From: Candidatus Aquicultor sp.
Lineage (GTDB): Bacteria; Actinomycetota; Aquicultoria; Aquicultorales; Aquicultoraceae
Assembly (NCBI GenBank): GCA_036504445.1
Contig: DASXVE010000015.1
Span: 1-64,000 of the forward strand
Length of the DNA stretch: 64,000 nucleotides
Reading direction: 5' to 3'
This document shows, piece by piece, positions 25,433 to 34,422 of this stretch (position 1 is its first letter; each line of letters begins with the position of its first letter). A program made the translations under genes and the position numbers. Below the pieces are notes generated by a model that saw only the letters and a list, made by a program, of their open reading frames with translations, ran no database searches and was not told the origin of the DNA.

Positions 25433-27184
25433 ATGAAGGTACTGCTAACAGGCAATGAAGCCATCGCTCATGGTGCATACGCTGCCGGAGTAACCGTAGC
25501 GTGTGGATATCCCGGCACGCCGAGCACAGAGATCCTTGAATCGCTGGCTAAGTACGAAGACGTCGATGCCTCGTGGGCGCCGAATGAAAAGGTCGCGCTT
25601 GAGGTTGGCATCGGCGCGTCATTAGCGGGTGCGAGAGCGCTCGTAACGATGAAGCACGTAGGATTAAACGTTGCCGCCGATCCGCTCTTTACGCTAGCGT
25701 ATACGGGTGTTAACGGCGGTATTGTTGTTATTACAGCCGATGACCCAGGCATGCATAGTTCACAAAACGAGCAAGATAATCGTCACTATGCGAAAGCGGC
25801 AAAAATACCGATGCTTGAGCCAAGTGACAGCAGTGAAGCCGCTTGGCTTATCGAAAAAGCCTTTACAATTAGTGAGCGCTTCGACACGCCGGTACTATTG
25901 CGCACAACAACCAGGGTGAACCATTCCAAATCATTGGTCGACGCCAGCGACGAGCGTGTGCAAAAAGAGCCGTCCTACGAGAAAGACCCCCAAAAATACG
26001 TCATGGTACCGGCGCACGCCCAGAAACGCCGCGAAGTCGTTGAGAGTAGAATGGCTGCGCTCGCAGATTACGCCGAGGAGTTCCCCGGAAACCGCGTCGA
26101 GTGGGGCGACCGGCAAATCGGCTTTATAACGAGCGGTATTTCATATCAATATGTACGCGAAACATTTCCAGAAGCATCGGTTCTGAAAATCGCTATGATA
26201 AATCCGCTGCCGAAACGGATGATAACCGATTTTATAGACCATGTTGAGCGGGCCATAGTAGTAGAAGAGCTCGACCCGTATATAGAGGACCAGATTAGAG
26301 GCTGGGGTTTAACTGTTGAAGGCCGAAACTATATTCCGGGAATCGGCGAGCTCAACACCGAGATTATTCGTGAAGCGCTCAATGAAGAAGAGATCGAAGC
26401 GCCGGTTGAGGATGTAAAAACTGAAGAGATGCCGCAGCGACCGCCAATGCTGTGCCCCGGCTGTCCGCACAGGGGCGTATTCTACACACTTAGCCGTATG
26501 AAGCTTATTGTAAATGGTGATATCGGGTGCTATACGCTGGGCGTTATGCCGCCGCTTAATGCTATGGATAGCTGTATCTGTATGGGAGCAAGCATCGGCA
26601 ACGCCGAGGGCATGCACAAGGCGACGGGCCGGAAAGATATAGTGGCCGTAATCGGTGATTCAACTTTTGTGCACTCCGGTATAACGCCGCTAATAAATAC
26701 GTTCTACAATCAAGACCCGACGACTACGATAATTCTCGATAATCGCACGACGGCGATGACCGGCCGCCAAGGTCATGCGGGCACCGGCGTTAAGTTGCAG
26801 GGAGAAAATACAAAACCGCTCGACTTCGAGCAGCTCACGAGGGCTATCGGCATCGAGTCGGTGCAAGTCATAGATCCATACGAGCTCAAAGAAGTACGGC
26901 AGGCGCTAGAAGAGGCTATTGCCCAAGATGAGCCGTCCGTCATAATTTCACAACGGCCGTGTTTGTTGGTTGAAAGATCAAAAAATGGGCCACTGATGGT
27001 AACCGCTGATAATTGTATTGGCTGCAAGGTGTGTTTGCGGCTCGGCTGCCCCTCAATTTCTTGGAAAGATGAACGGGCCGTTATAGATACGGCAAGCTGC
27101 GTCGGGTGCGGTGTCTGCGCCCAATTATGTAAAAGCGATGCGATAGTGGAATATACACAGCCCGACAAGGGAGCTGGGATTTAA
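25433..27184 (+). CDS. iorA: Indolepyruvate ferredoxin oxidoreductase, alpha subunit
   Basis: A 583-residue subunit that oxidatively decarboxylates aryl-pyruvates (from Trp, Phe, Tyr) to aryl-acetyl-CoA and reduces ferredoxin. The N-terminal pyrimidine-binding part starts LLTGNEAIAHGAYAAGV; the TPP site is in the middle (IGDSTFVHSGI, ILDNRTTAMTGRQGH); LCPGCPHRG precedes it. The C-terminus carries two [4Fe-4S] motifs, CIGCKVCLRLGCP and CVGCGVCAQLC. The beta subunit follows at 10 bases. Neighbouring amino-acid transporter and phenylacetate-CoA ligase genes fit amino-acid fermentation. Confidence 0.95.
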   Translation: MKVLLTGNEAIAHGAYAAGVTVACGYPGTPSTEILESLAKYEDVDASWAPNEKVALEVGIGASLAGARALVTMKHVGLNVAADPLFTLAYTGVNGGIVVITADDPGMHSSQNEQDNRHYAKAAKIPMLEPSDSSEAAWLIEKAFTISERFDTPVLLRTTTRVNHSKSLVDASDERVQKEPSYEKDPQKYVMVPAHAQKRREVVESRMAALADYAEEFPGNRVEWGDRQIGFITSGISYQYVRETFPEASVLKIAMINPLPKRMITDFIDHVERAIVVEELDPYIEDQIRGWGLTVEGRNYIPGIGELNTEIIREALNEEEIEAPVEDVKTEEMPQRPPMLCPGCPHRGVFYTLSRMKLIVNGDIGCYTLGVMPPLNAMDSCICMGASIGNAEGMHKATGRKDIVAVIGDSTFVHSGITPLINTFYNQDPTTTIILDNRTTAMTGRQGHAGTGVKLQGENTKPLDFEQLTRAIGIESVQVIDPYELKEVRQALEEAIAQDEPSVIISQRPCLLVERSKNGPLMVTADNCIGCKVCLRLGCPSISWKDERAVIDTASCVGCGVCAQLCKSDAIVEYTQPDKGAGI

Positions 27185-27194
27185 TGGGGTCGAT

Positions 27195-27797
27195 ATGGTA
27201 AGCGATGTTAAGGATATCCTGCTCGTAGGAGTAGGGGGACAAGGAACAATTCTAGCGGCCGATATTCTATCGCAAGTACTCGTAAGCGTTGAGTACGATG
27301 TGAAAATGGCCGAAATACACGGCATGAGCCAACGAGGCGGCGGCGTTAGTACGATGATCCGTTTCGGAAGCAAAGTATTTTCACCGATCACCGAAAAGGG
27401 CAAAGCCGACTATGTAATCGCTTTCGAGCTGCTGGAGGCACTCCGTTGGAGCGATTATGTAAAGCCGGGCGGCGTCATGATAGCGAATACGGAGAGAATC
27501 GAGCCGCTGCCGGTCATTCTCGGCAAGGCCGTCTATCCAAATGATATTGAAGAAAAGATTAAGGCAAAAGGCATAAATCTCATAACAATCGATGCCGCGA
27601 AATTCGCCGAGCAAGCAGGCACCAAGAAGGCGGCAAACATGGTCCTTTTAGGTTGCCTGGCGGCACTTATGCCAATCGGCAAAGAGGCATGGTACGGCTA
27701 TATCGAACGCAGGGTGCCATCAAAAACAATAGAAATTAACAAGAAGGCATTCGATTTAGGTTACGAAATCATCTCAACAACGGCATCGATGGTGTAA
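27195..27797 (+). CDS. iorB: Indolepyruvate ferredoxin oxidoreductase, beta subunit
   Basis: A 200-residue gamma/beta-type subunit of 2-oxoacid:ferredoxin oxidoreductases. DILLVGVGGQGTILAADIL is the family N-terminus, and EIHGMSQRGGGVSTMIR binds the CoA/TPP region. It forms the heterodimer with IorA. It starts at ATG 27195. A hairpin terminator follows, separating the enzyme genes from the transporter genes. Confidence 0.95.
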   Translation: MVSDVKDILLVGVGGQGTILAADILSQVLVSVEYDVKMAEIHGMSQRGGGVSTMIRFGSKVFSPITEKGKADYVIAFELLEALRWSDYVKPGGVMIANTERIEPLPVILGKAVYPNDIEEKIKAKGINLITIDAAKFAEQAGTKKAANMVLLGCLAALMPIGKEAWYGYIERRVPSKTIEINKKAFDLGYEIISTTASMV

Positions 27798-27885
27798 GAA
27801 AAGAGGTATCTGCGGATAAGACGGGAATTTAAATATATGCAAGTGTCTGTAACTGAATGAGTTCGGTTTGCTTGCGAGTAATACG

Positions 27886-27930
27886 AGCCTCTAATTGAGA
27901 AAGACGCATCAAATCAATAGAGGCTTTTAT
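27886..27930 (+). terminator. Terminator after iorB
   Basis: AGCCTCTAATTGA pairs with TCAATAGAGGCT (one bulged A) around a loop of about 15 bases, followed by TTTTAT. TATACAAT at 27941-27948, just after it, may be the -10 of the livK promoter. Confidence 0.7.
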
Positions 27931-27968
27931 CATAGTGGGTTATACAATACGTTCATTAGGAGGGGCAC

Positions 27969-29159
27969 GTGAAGAGAACAATAGTTATACTACTTGCACT
28001 GGCGTTGGTTTTGTTAGCGCTAGGATGCCAGGGCTCATCACAGCAGAGTACTTCAGGCCAGGGGGGAAATGCAAACACAGCGGATAAAGTGCCGTATAAA
28101 ATCGGTGCGGTCATATCCGTTACCGGCGCCTCGGCGCCGCTTGGCGAACCGGAGAAAAAAGCGTTGCAAATGGAGGTCGATAAGATCAATAAAGATGGAG
28201 GCGTCGACGGCCACAAGATTGAAGTCTTTATAGAAGATGATCAAAGCGACGCAAAGAACGCTAACATCGCTGCATCGAAACTCATCGATGAGAAAGGCGT
28301 TATCGCTATTATTGGTGGTACAAGCACATCATCGACAATGGCGATGAAGGCAAAAGCGGCACAGGCGCAAGTTCCCGACGTGGCGATGGCTGCCGGAATC
28401 CAAATTACCGATGATCCGGGAAAGCAATGGATGTTTAGAACAGCCCAAAGCGACGCGCTTGCCGTACAAAAAGTTATCGACTACATGAGCAACACACTGA
28501 AAATCAAGAAGTTCGCCATCCTTAACGATGCGAATGGCTTTGGTGAGAGCGGTAAGAATGAGCTCAAGAAGTTAGCGCCAAAAGCAGGTCTTGAGGTCGT
28601 CACATCAGAATCCTACAAAACCGACGATACGAATATGACCTCGCAGCTAACCAAGATAAAAGGAACAGACGCGCAGGCTGTTGTCGTGTGGGGCACAAAC
28701 CCCGGTCCGGCCATTGCTGCGAAGAACATGAAAGAGCTCGGCATGAAGATTCCGTATATCGGCAGCCACGGCATCAGCAATAAGAGCTTTATTACCTTAG
28801 CCGGTAGTGCGGCCGATGGTGTAGTGTTTCCAGCCGGTAAAATCCTTGTTCCATCATCAGCGACTGGCGAGCAGGCAACCGTTATCAAGACATTCATGGA
28901 TGATTTCAAAGCGAAATACGGCGAAAGCGCGAATCATTTTGCGGGACATGCGTATGATGCAATCCACATTATCACCGATGCGCTGAAAGCCTCAGGCGGC
29001 GATAAGAGTAAACTGAGAGATGAAATCGAAAAGACAAAAGATTTCGTCGGTATCGGTGGAATCTTTAGCTATAGCCTAACCGACCACGATGGAACCCAAC
29101 AATCGGATCTTATTATGATCAAGATACAAAACGGCCAGTGGGTAGAGGCCAGCAAATAG
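27969..29159 (+). CDS. livK: Branched-chain amino acid ABC transporter, substrate-binding lipoprotein (copy 1)
   Basis: A 396-residue periplasmic-binding-type protein anchored as a lipoprotein (lipobox LLALGC at residues ~17-22). The mature part has the LivJ/LivK signature: KIGAVISVTGASAPLG, then EVFIEDDQSDAKNA, and GVIAIIGGTSTSST. GTG 27969 follows AGGAGGGG. It is about 70 percent similar by eye to the next gene, a tandem duplication. Ligand is likely a branched-chain or aromatic amino acid, given the iorAB and ligase neighbours. Confidence 0.93.
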   Translation: MKRTIVILLALALVLLALGCQGSSQQSTSGQGGNANTADKVPYKIGAVISVTGASAPLGEPEKKALQMEVDKINKDGGVDGHKIEVFIEDDQSDAKNANIAASKLIDEKGVIAIIGGTSTSSTMAMKAKAAQAQVPDVAMAAGIQITDDPGKQWMFRTAQSDALAVQKVIDYMSNTLKIKKFAILNDANGFGESGKNELKKLAPKAGLEVVTSESYKTDDTNMTSQLTKIKGTDAQAVVVWGTNPGPAIAAKNMKELGMKIPYIGSHGISNKSFITLAGSAADGVVFPAGKILVPSSATGEQATVIKTFMDDFKAKYGESANHFAGHAYDAIHIITDALKASGGDKSKLRDEIEKTKDFVGIGGIFSYSLTDHDGTQQSDLIMIKIQNGQWVEASK

Positions 29160-29189
29160 GGCGTTAACGAAGAGTATTAACGTAATAAT

Positions 29190-29232
29190 ATGATAATAAG
29201 CGGCCGGGCACCTGTCCGGCCTCTTATTATCA
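29190..29232. terminator. Strong hairpin after first livK
   Basis: TGATAATAAG-CGGCCGG pairs with CCGGCC-CTTATTATCA around an eight-base loop. No long T tract, but the AT-rich stem foot may serve. The 190 bases from here to the second livK hold no gene. Confidence 0.7.
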
Positions 29233-29455
29233 TAAGTGTAACGCGTATTTGGAATGCTCATCGGCATAATGCTCGTACTGCTAGCAATAACATGTGCCAA
29301 TTATAGCCGGTCTATAGACTACTGAACAAAAAATAGCTTATATTAGAACGTAACAGGAGACACTTAGCTTATTAGTAAAACTTAATACATAGCCTACAAA
29401 TGGGAGCTTGTAAGGCGACACATTAGTGCAACCACTTAAGAAAACGGAGGGGTTT

Positions 29456-30640
29456 ATGAAAAAGTGGGTTGGAATGTTGCTGGTTTTAATCGTCCCATTA
29501 ATGCTGTTGGGATGCCAGGGGTCAGCAAAGCAGGAACAAGCGACTTCAACTTCTGCAACGGAAGCCGCAAAAGAGCCCTTTAAAGTTGGGGCAATCGTAT
29601 CGGTGACGGGTCCTTCCGCACCGCTCGGTGAGGCCGAGAAAAAGACGCTTCTTTTAGAAGTGGAAAAGATCAATGCTGCCGGTGGCATCGACGGCCACAA
29701 AATCGATCTTTTCATCCAGGACGACCAGAGCGAAGCAAAAAATGCAGTGCTGGCCGTCAGCAAGCTTATCGATGAACAAGGTGTTATCGCTATCATTGGC
29801 GGCACCACGACGCCGTGCACAATGGCGATCAAAGACGCAATCGCAAAAGCGCAAATCCCGCAAATGGCAATGGCCGCGGGTATACCAATCACTAAAGCCC
29901 CAAATAACGAGTGGGTATTTAGAACAGCGCAAAGCGATGCAATTGCCGTGCAAAAGGTCATCGGCTACATGAGCACGGGCTTGAAAATCAAGAAATTCGC
30001 GATTATACACGATGCAAACTCCTTCGGGCAGAGCGGTGCTACAGAACTCCAGAATCTCGCTCCGAAAGCAGGACTTACGGTTGTAAAGGTGGATTCATAC
30101 AAGACTGACGATACTAATATGAGCACGCAGCTTACCAAGATAAAAGGCTCGGGCGCGGAAGCGGTTGTCGTATGGGGCACGAACCCCGGTCCGGCTATCG
30201 CTGCAAAGAACATGAAAGAGCTCGGCATGACGATTCCGTATATCGGCAGCCACGGTATCGGCAATAAGAAATTCATAGAACTTGCCGGTAATGCGGCTGA
30301 AGGCGTCGTGTTCCCAGCGGGGAAGGTTCTCGTCCCGTCATCGGCGAGCGGCGAACAGCAAACCGTTATTCAGGCGTTTTTGGACGACTACAAGGCAAAA
30401 TACGGCGAGCCTGCGAATTCGTTTGCCGGGCATGCTTACGACGCCATAAACATTTTGACGAAAGCTCTAGAAAAAGCCGGAAGCGGTAACGAGAAACTTC
30501 GCACAGCCATCACAGACACAAAAAATTTCAACGGTATAAGCGGAATATTCTCATATGCACAAGCCGACCATGACGGTCTAAAAACAACCGATATGGTCAT
30601 GGTGGAAATAAAGAACGGTGCATGGCAGGAAAAGAAATAA
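29456..30640 (+). CDS. livK: Branched-chain amino acid ABC transporter, substrate-binding lipoprotein (copy 2)
   Basis: A 394-residue paralogue of the preceding protein with the same domain order. Lipobox LMLLGC; mature start KVGAIVSVTGPSAPLG; ligand-region differences include TTPCTMAIKD against TSSTMAMKA in copy 1. Divergence in this binding region, with conserved frame elsewhere, suggests different ligands share one LivHMGF permease. ATG 29456 follows GGAGGGG; the frame extends a further ten codons upstream without a site. A strong hairpin follows. Confidence 0.93.
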   Translation: MKKWVGMLLVLIVPLMLLGCQGSAKQEQATSTSATEAAKEPFKVGAIVSVTGPSAPLGEAEKKTLLLEVEKINAAGGIDGHKIDLFIQDDQSEAKNAVLAVSKLIDEQGVIAIIGGTTTPCTMAIKDAIAKAQIPQMAMAAGIPITKAPNNEWVFRTAQSDAIAVQKVIGYMSTGLKIKKFAIIHDANSFGQSGATELQNLAPKAGLTVVKVDSYKTDDTNMSTQLTKIKGSGAEAVVVWGTNPGPAIAAKNMKELGMTIPYIGSHGIGNKKFIELAGNAAEGVVFPAGKVLVPSSASGEQQTVIQAFLDDYKAKYGEPANSFAGHAYDAINILTKALEKAGSGNEKLRTAITDTKNFNGISGIFSYAQADHDGLKTTDMVMVEIKNGAWQEKK

Positions 30641-30648
30641 GCGCAACC

Positions 30649-30690
30649 CTATTACGCGCAGGCCTTAAGATGAAGGCCTGCGCGTAATAG
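30649..30690. terminator. 18-bp perfect hairpin after second livK
   Basis: An 18-base arm (30649-30666) pairs perfectly with 30673-30690 around AAGATG. No T tract follows, so it may work by stabilising the abundant lipoprotein mRNA 3' end and not by classical termination. The next 235 bases to livH show no gene and no clear promoter. Confidence 0.7.
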
Positions 30691-30925
30691 CACTCATACA
30701 GACGCAGGGAAAGCGAAAACGCGCATGCTCGCCGTAGCAGCATGGGAATACGCAAAAGCCTAGCATTAGTACGTAAAAACATGTATTCTAAATTTAGCCA
30801 TTGCAGCAGAATACAATGGTCAGGCCCTTAAGAGATACAAATCGAGCGCAAACACGGCAGAGGCAACAGCAAGGGCTTACTCAGGGGTATTACTATATGA
30901 TTATTATGGGGTCGATCTCAGTTTC

Positions 30926-31807
30926 ATGCATTTAGATCAACTTTTACAATTTATTATTAGCGGTATCACGAGCGGAAGCATATACGCACTAATAGCGCTT
31001 GGGTTTACGTTAATATATAACTCGACACAGATTATCAACTTCGCACAGGGCGAGTTTGTAATGCTCGGGGGCCTGTTCGCGGTCTCGTTGTATTCTGTTA
31101 CACACCTGCCGCTTGTTCTGGCAATTATCCTCGCCATCGCCATTGTCACTATCGTCGGCGTTGTTTTCGAAAGACTCGCTATAAGGCCGCTTAAAGACTC
31201 ATCCGGGATTACCCTGATCATTGTAACCATTGGCGCTTCGATACTTATGAAAAACGTGGCCATGATATTCTGGGGCCGTGATCCTCAGACAATGCCGCCA
31301 TTTACCGGCGACACGCCAATTAACTTTTTTGGGGCATCTATAACCCCGCAATCGCTGTGGGTTATCGGGGTCCTTATCCTCGTTGTCATCATGCTTCAGC
31401 TATTCTACAAACGCTCGGTAATCGGTAAGGCGATGAAGGCAACCTCTATAGATCCTACCGCTGCCCGTTTGATGGGCATTAATACATCGAACATCGTGAT
31501 GCTGTCATTTGCCATGAGCGCGGGATTCGCATCGCTGGCAGGCATTCTCATTACGCCGATATCGATGACAAGCTATTCGGTCGGCGGATTTCTCGGCCTC
31601 AAAGGGTTTGCCGCAGCGGTTTTGGGCGGCCTCGGTAATCCGGTCGGTGCCGTCGTCGGCGGTATCCTGCTCGGCGTTCTCGAGTCGGTGAGCATTGGCT
31701 TTATTTCGTCAGGATATAAAGACGCAATCGCGTTTCTCATATTATTGCTGGTTCTGTTTATACGGCCGAGCGGAATTATGGGCTCAAAGCTCCGGGGGAA
31801 AGTATAG
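30926..31807 (+). CDS. livH: Branched-chain amino acid ABC permease LivH
   Basis: A 293-residue integral membrane permease with about eight helices. Family signature GSIYALIALGFTLIYNSTQIINFAQGEF near the N-terminus (split here as GSIYALIALGF and NFAQGEF) and GFLGLKGFAAAVLGGLGNP late in the protein, the cytoplasmic loop that contacts LivG/LivF. It starts at ATG 30926 without a strong ribosome-binding site. It precedes livM by three bases. Confidence 0.95.
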   Translation: MHLDQLLQFIISGITSGSIYALIALGFTLIYNSTQIINFAQGEFVMLGGLFAVSLYSVTHLPLVLAIILAIAIVTIVGVVFERLAIRPLKDSSGITLIIVTIGASILMKNVAMIFWGRDPQTMPPFTGDTPINFFGASITPQSLWVIGVLILVVIMLQLFYKRSVIGKAMKATSIDPTAARLMGINTSNIVMLSFAMSAGFASLAGILITPISMTSYSVGGFLGLKGFAAAVLGGLGNPVGAVVGGILLGVLESVSIGFISSGYKDAIAFLILLLVLFIRPSGIMGSKLRGKV

Positions 31808-31810
31808 GAT

Positions 31811-32818
31811 ATGCGCACTAATCGCAAGCCGGTAATACAATCGAACTGGTTTTGGGTGCTCGTCTACGGGGCGATCATGGCGCTTCTGCCGCTTGCGCTT
31901 ACCAATAATTATTACATCAAAATCCTCATCATTATGGGGATTAACACCATAATCGTGCTGGGCCTAAACCTGCTTATGGGTTATGCCGGCCAGGTATCGT
32001 TAGGCCATGCGGCGTTCTACGGCATCGGTGCGTACGCATCGGCGATTTTAACGACAAAGTACGGGTTGTCGCCGTGGTTCGGGATTGCCGCGTCGGTTGT
32101 GCTCGGCGGCTTGATTGCGTATGCAATAGCAGTGCCGACCCTGCGGCTCAAAGGCCACTATCTGGCCATGGCTACGCTTGGTTTTGCAGAGATCGTCCAC
32201 GTGCTCTTTTTAGAGCTCAGAGACTACACCGGCGGCACCGACGGTATCTTCGGTATCCCATCGATATCGTTCGGCAGCTTTACCCTGGAGACCCCGATAA
32301 AGCTCTATGCGCTTGTACTGATCATAACGCTCGTAGCGCTAATCATGGCTATCAATATAATCAACTCTCGGGTCGGCAGAGCGCTGAGGGCAGTGCACGG
32401 CAGCGAAGTCGCCGCATCGGCAATGGGTGTTGATACCTCCAAATATAAAATACAGGTTTTTGTACTGAGCGCCGTGCTGGCATGTATCGGCGGCAGTTTG
32501 TACGCACACATGGCGGGTTACGTCAGCCCTGAGTCATTTACGCTCGGCGTTTCAATAACCTTGGTAACCATGGTTGTGTTCGGCGGTATGGCGAACGTCT
32601 GGGGAGCGGTCATTGGCGCCTCGATGCTTACGTTACTGCAAGAGTACCTCAAGGGTTATGACGATTATAATTTCGTAATTTTCGGAGCGATTCTCGTGCT
32701 GGCAATGGTCTTCATGCCGAAAGGCTTGGTTGGAGCCGGCTCCAAGCTGATACAAATAGCAACGCGCCGAAGTACCCCGATACCGGAAACGGCAGGTGAT
32801 AGCAGTGCCGCTTCTTGA
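31811..32818 (+). CDS. livM: Branched-chain amino acid ABC permease LivM
   Basis: A 335-residue permease partner of LivH with about ten helices. LGLNLLMGYAGQVSLGHAAF is the LivM signature, and VVFGGMANVWGAVIGA is the coupling-loop region. It overlaps the livG start by 14 bases, so the permease and ATPase genes are translationally coupled. Confidence 0.95.
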   Translation: MRTNRKPVIQSNWFWVLVYGAIMALLPLALTNNYYIKILIIMGINTIIVLGLNLLMGYAGQVSLGHAAFYGIGAYASAILTTKYGLSPWFGIAASVVLGGLIAYAIAVPTLRLKGHYLAMATLGFAEIVHVLFLELRDYTGGTDGIFGIPSISFGSFTLETPIKLYALVLIITLVALIMAINIINSRVGRALRAVHGSEVAASAMGVDTSKYKIQVFVLSAVLACIGGSLYAHMAGYVSPESFTLGVSITLVTMVVFGGMANVWGAVIGASMLTLLQEYLKGYDDYNFVIFGAILVLAMVFMPKGLVGAGSKLIQIATRRSTPIPETAGDSSAAS

Positions 32819-33575
32819 GATAGCGAATGTTACAAAACAATTCGGCGGTCTGACCGCCGTTAACGATGTAACGTTTAGGGTCTACTCTGACCAGATAAAA
32901 GCGCTTATCGGCCCGAACGGCGCCGGTAAAACCACTGTATTCAACCTGTTGACGGGTGTAGATAAGCCGACAAAGGGCGCAATCCTATTCGACGGCAAAG
33001 AAATTGCCGGAAAGAAACCGCATGTTATCGCGAAGCAAGGCATATCGCGAACATTTCAAAATACTCAGATATTTGGCAACATGTCGGTCGTCGAGAATGT
33101 TATGGTCGGGCGGCATATACAAACGCATTGCGGCATGTTTCGCTGCATGCTCGGGCTTCCAGCTGTAAGAAGCGAAGATTCAGAGACCCGCGACAGGGCG
33201 CATTCACTCCTTACGCTCGTAGGGCTGGAGAAAGAGGCAAATAGATCTGCAGATGACCTGCCGATCGGCGGCAGGCACCTTTTAGAAATCGCCCGGGCAT
33301 TAGCGACCGAGCCCAAGCTCTTACTACTCGACGAGCCGGCTGCAGGTCTTAACACCGAAGAAAAAGATAAACTCGCCGAAACCTTGTATAAAATTAGAGG
33401 TAACGGCGTTACCATTCTGCTTGTAGAGCATGACATGGGATTGGTTATGGAGATATCGGATGAAGTGGTGGTCCTAAACTTCGGCGCAAAGATAGCCGAG
33501 GGCCCGCCATTGCTTATTCAGCAGGACGAACAGGTCATCCAGGCTTATCTCGGGCAGGAGATAAATAATGCTTAA
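32805..33575 (+). CDS. livG: Branched-chain amino acid ABC ATPase LivG
   Basis: A 256-residue ATPase. Walker A GPNGAGKTT, signature-region LPIGGRHLLEIARAL (note IGGR in place of LSGGQ, a LivG-type variant) and Walker B LLLLDEPAAGL, then the H-loop VEHDM. GTG 32805 preceded by AGGTGA fits better than GTG 32796. The pair LivG/LivF powers uptake of the ligand delivered by either LivK lipoprotein. Confidence 0.95.
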   Translation: MPLLEIANVTKQFGGLTAVNDVTFRVYSDQIKALIGPNGAGKTTVFNLLTGVDKPTKGAILFDGKEIAGKKPHVIAKQGISRTFQNTQIFGNMSVVENVMVGRHIQTHCGMFRCMLGLPAVRSEDSETRDRAHSLLTLVGLEKEANRSADDLPIGGRHLLEIARALATEPKLLLLDEPAAGLNTEEKDKLAETLYKIRGNGVTILLVEHDMGLVMEISDEVVVLNFGAKIAEGPPLLIQQDEQVIQAYLGQEINNA

Positions 33576-34308
33576 AGTGAAGGGCATTGACGTATCGTAC
33601 GGTCACGTACGGGTACTCAAGGGAATCGATATATCGGTAAACGAAGGTGAAATAGTCACAATTATCGGCTCGAACGGCTCCGGAAAATCGACGCTGCTCA
33701 AGGCGATATCAGGCATCATTAAACCTAGCTCGGGCACGATGATCTTTTCCGGGAGACAGCTGGAACGAATGATCCCGGAGAAAATCGTTGCTCGCGGCAT
33801 TTCCTACGTACCGGAAGGCCGGCATCTTTTCAGTGAGATGACCATCATAGAAAACCTGGAGCTGGGCGCATATTTGCGATTTAGAAACCGCAAGGAATCC
33901 AATCGTGCAATCCGAGACGACCTCGATTTTGTATACGGTATGTTCCCGGTGCTCAAAGAGCGGTTGAGTCAACCCGCGGGCACGCTATCGGGCGGCGAGC
34001 AGCAGATGCTTGCGATCGGCAGGGCACTTATGTCTAAACCGAAGATGCTTCTGCTCGATGAGCCGTCGATGGGGCTGGCACCGATCATTATTCAGGGGAT
34101 ATTTAAAACGCTTAAAGAGCTCAGAGAAAAAGGCCTCACGCTAGTGCTGGTCGAACAGGATGTCGCCGTTGCACTTAGCATTGCAGACCGCGGCTATGTT
34201 ATGCAAAACGGAGAAATCGTATTGCACGACACCGGAAGCAACCTGCTCAACAATGAAGATGTTAGGTCTATATATTTTGGCAATCGTAAACATGCCCACC
34301 AGGAATAA
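33568..34308 (+). CDS. livF: Branched-chain amino acid ABC ATPase LivF
   Basis: A 246-residue ATPase with Walker A GSNGSGKST, ABC signature LSGGEQQML, Walker B LLLDEPSMGL and VEQDV. YVPEGRHLF after the Walker A region is characteristic of LivF. It overlaps livG by eight bases and closes the transporter operon; the ligase gene follows after 114 bases. Confidence 0.95.
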   Translation: MLKVKGIDVSYGHVRVLKGIDISVNEGEIVTIIGSNGSGKSTLLKAISGIIKPSSGTMIFSGRQLERMIPEKIVARGISYVPEGRHLFSEMTIIENLELGAYLRFRNRKESNRAIRDDLDFVYGMFPVLKERLSQPAGTLSGGEQQMLAIGRALMSKPKMLLLDEPSMGLAPIIIQGIFKTLKELREKGLTLVLVEQDVAVALSIADRGYVMQNGEIVLHDTGSNLLNNEDVRSIYFGNRKHAHQE

Positions 34309-34422
34309 ATACGGTACTAATATGTTAAAATAGGCTGGTAAGGCTATAACAAAGAAAGAAAGCGCAGACAATATCGGCTATGGGCCTTGGCTCGAAAGCC
34401 ATGTAGGATAGTGGAGGATGAC

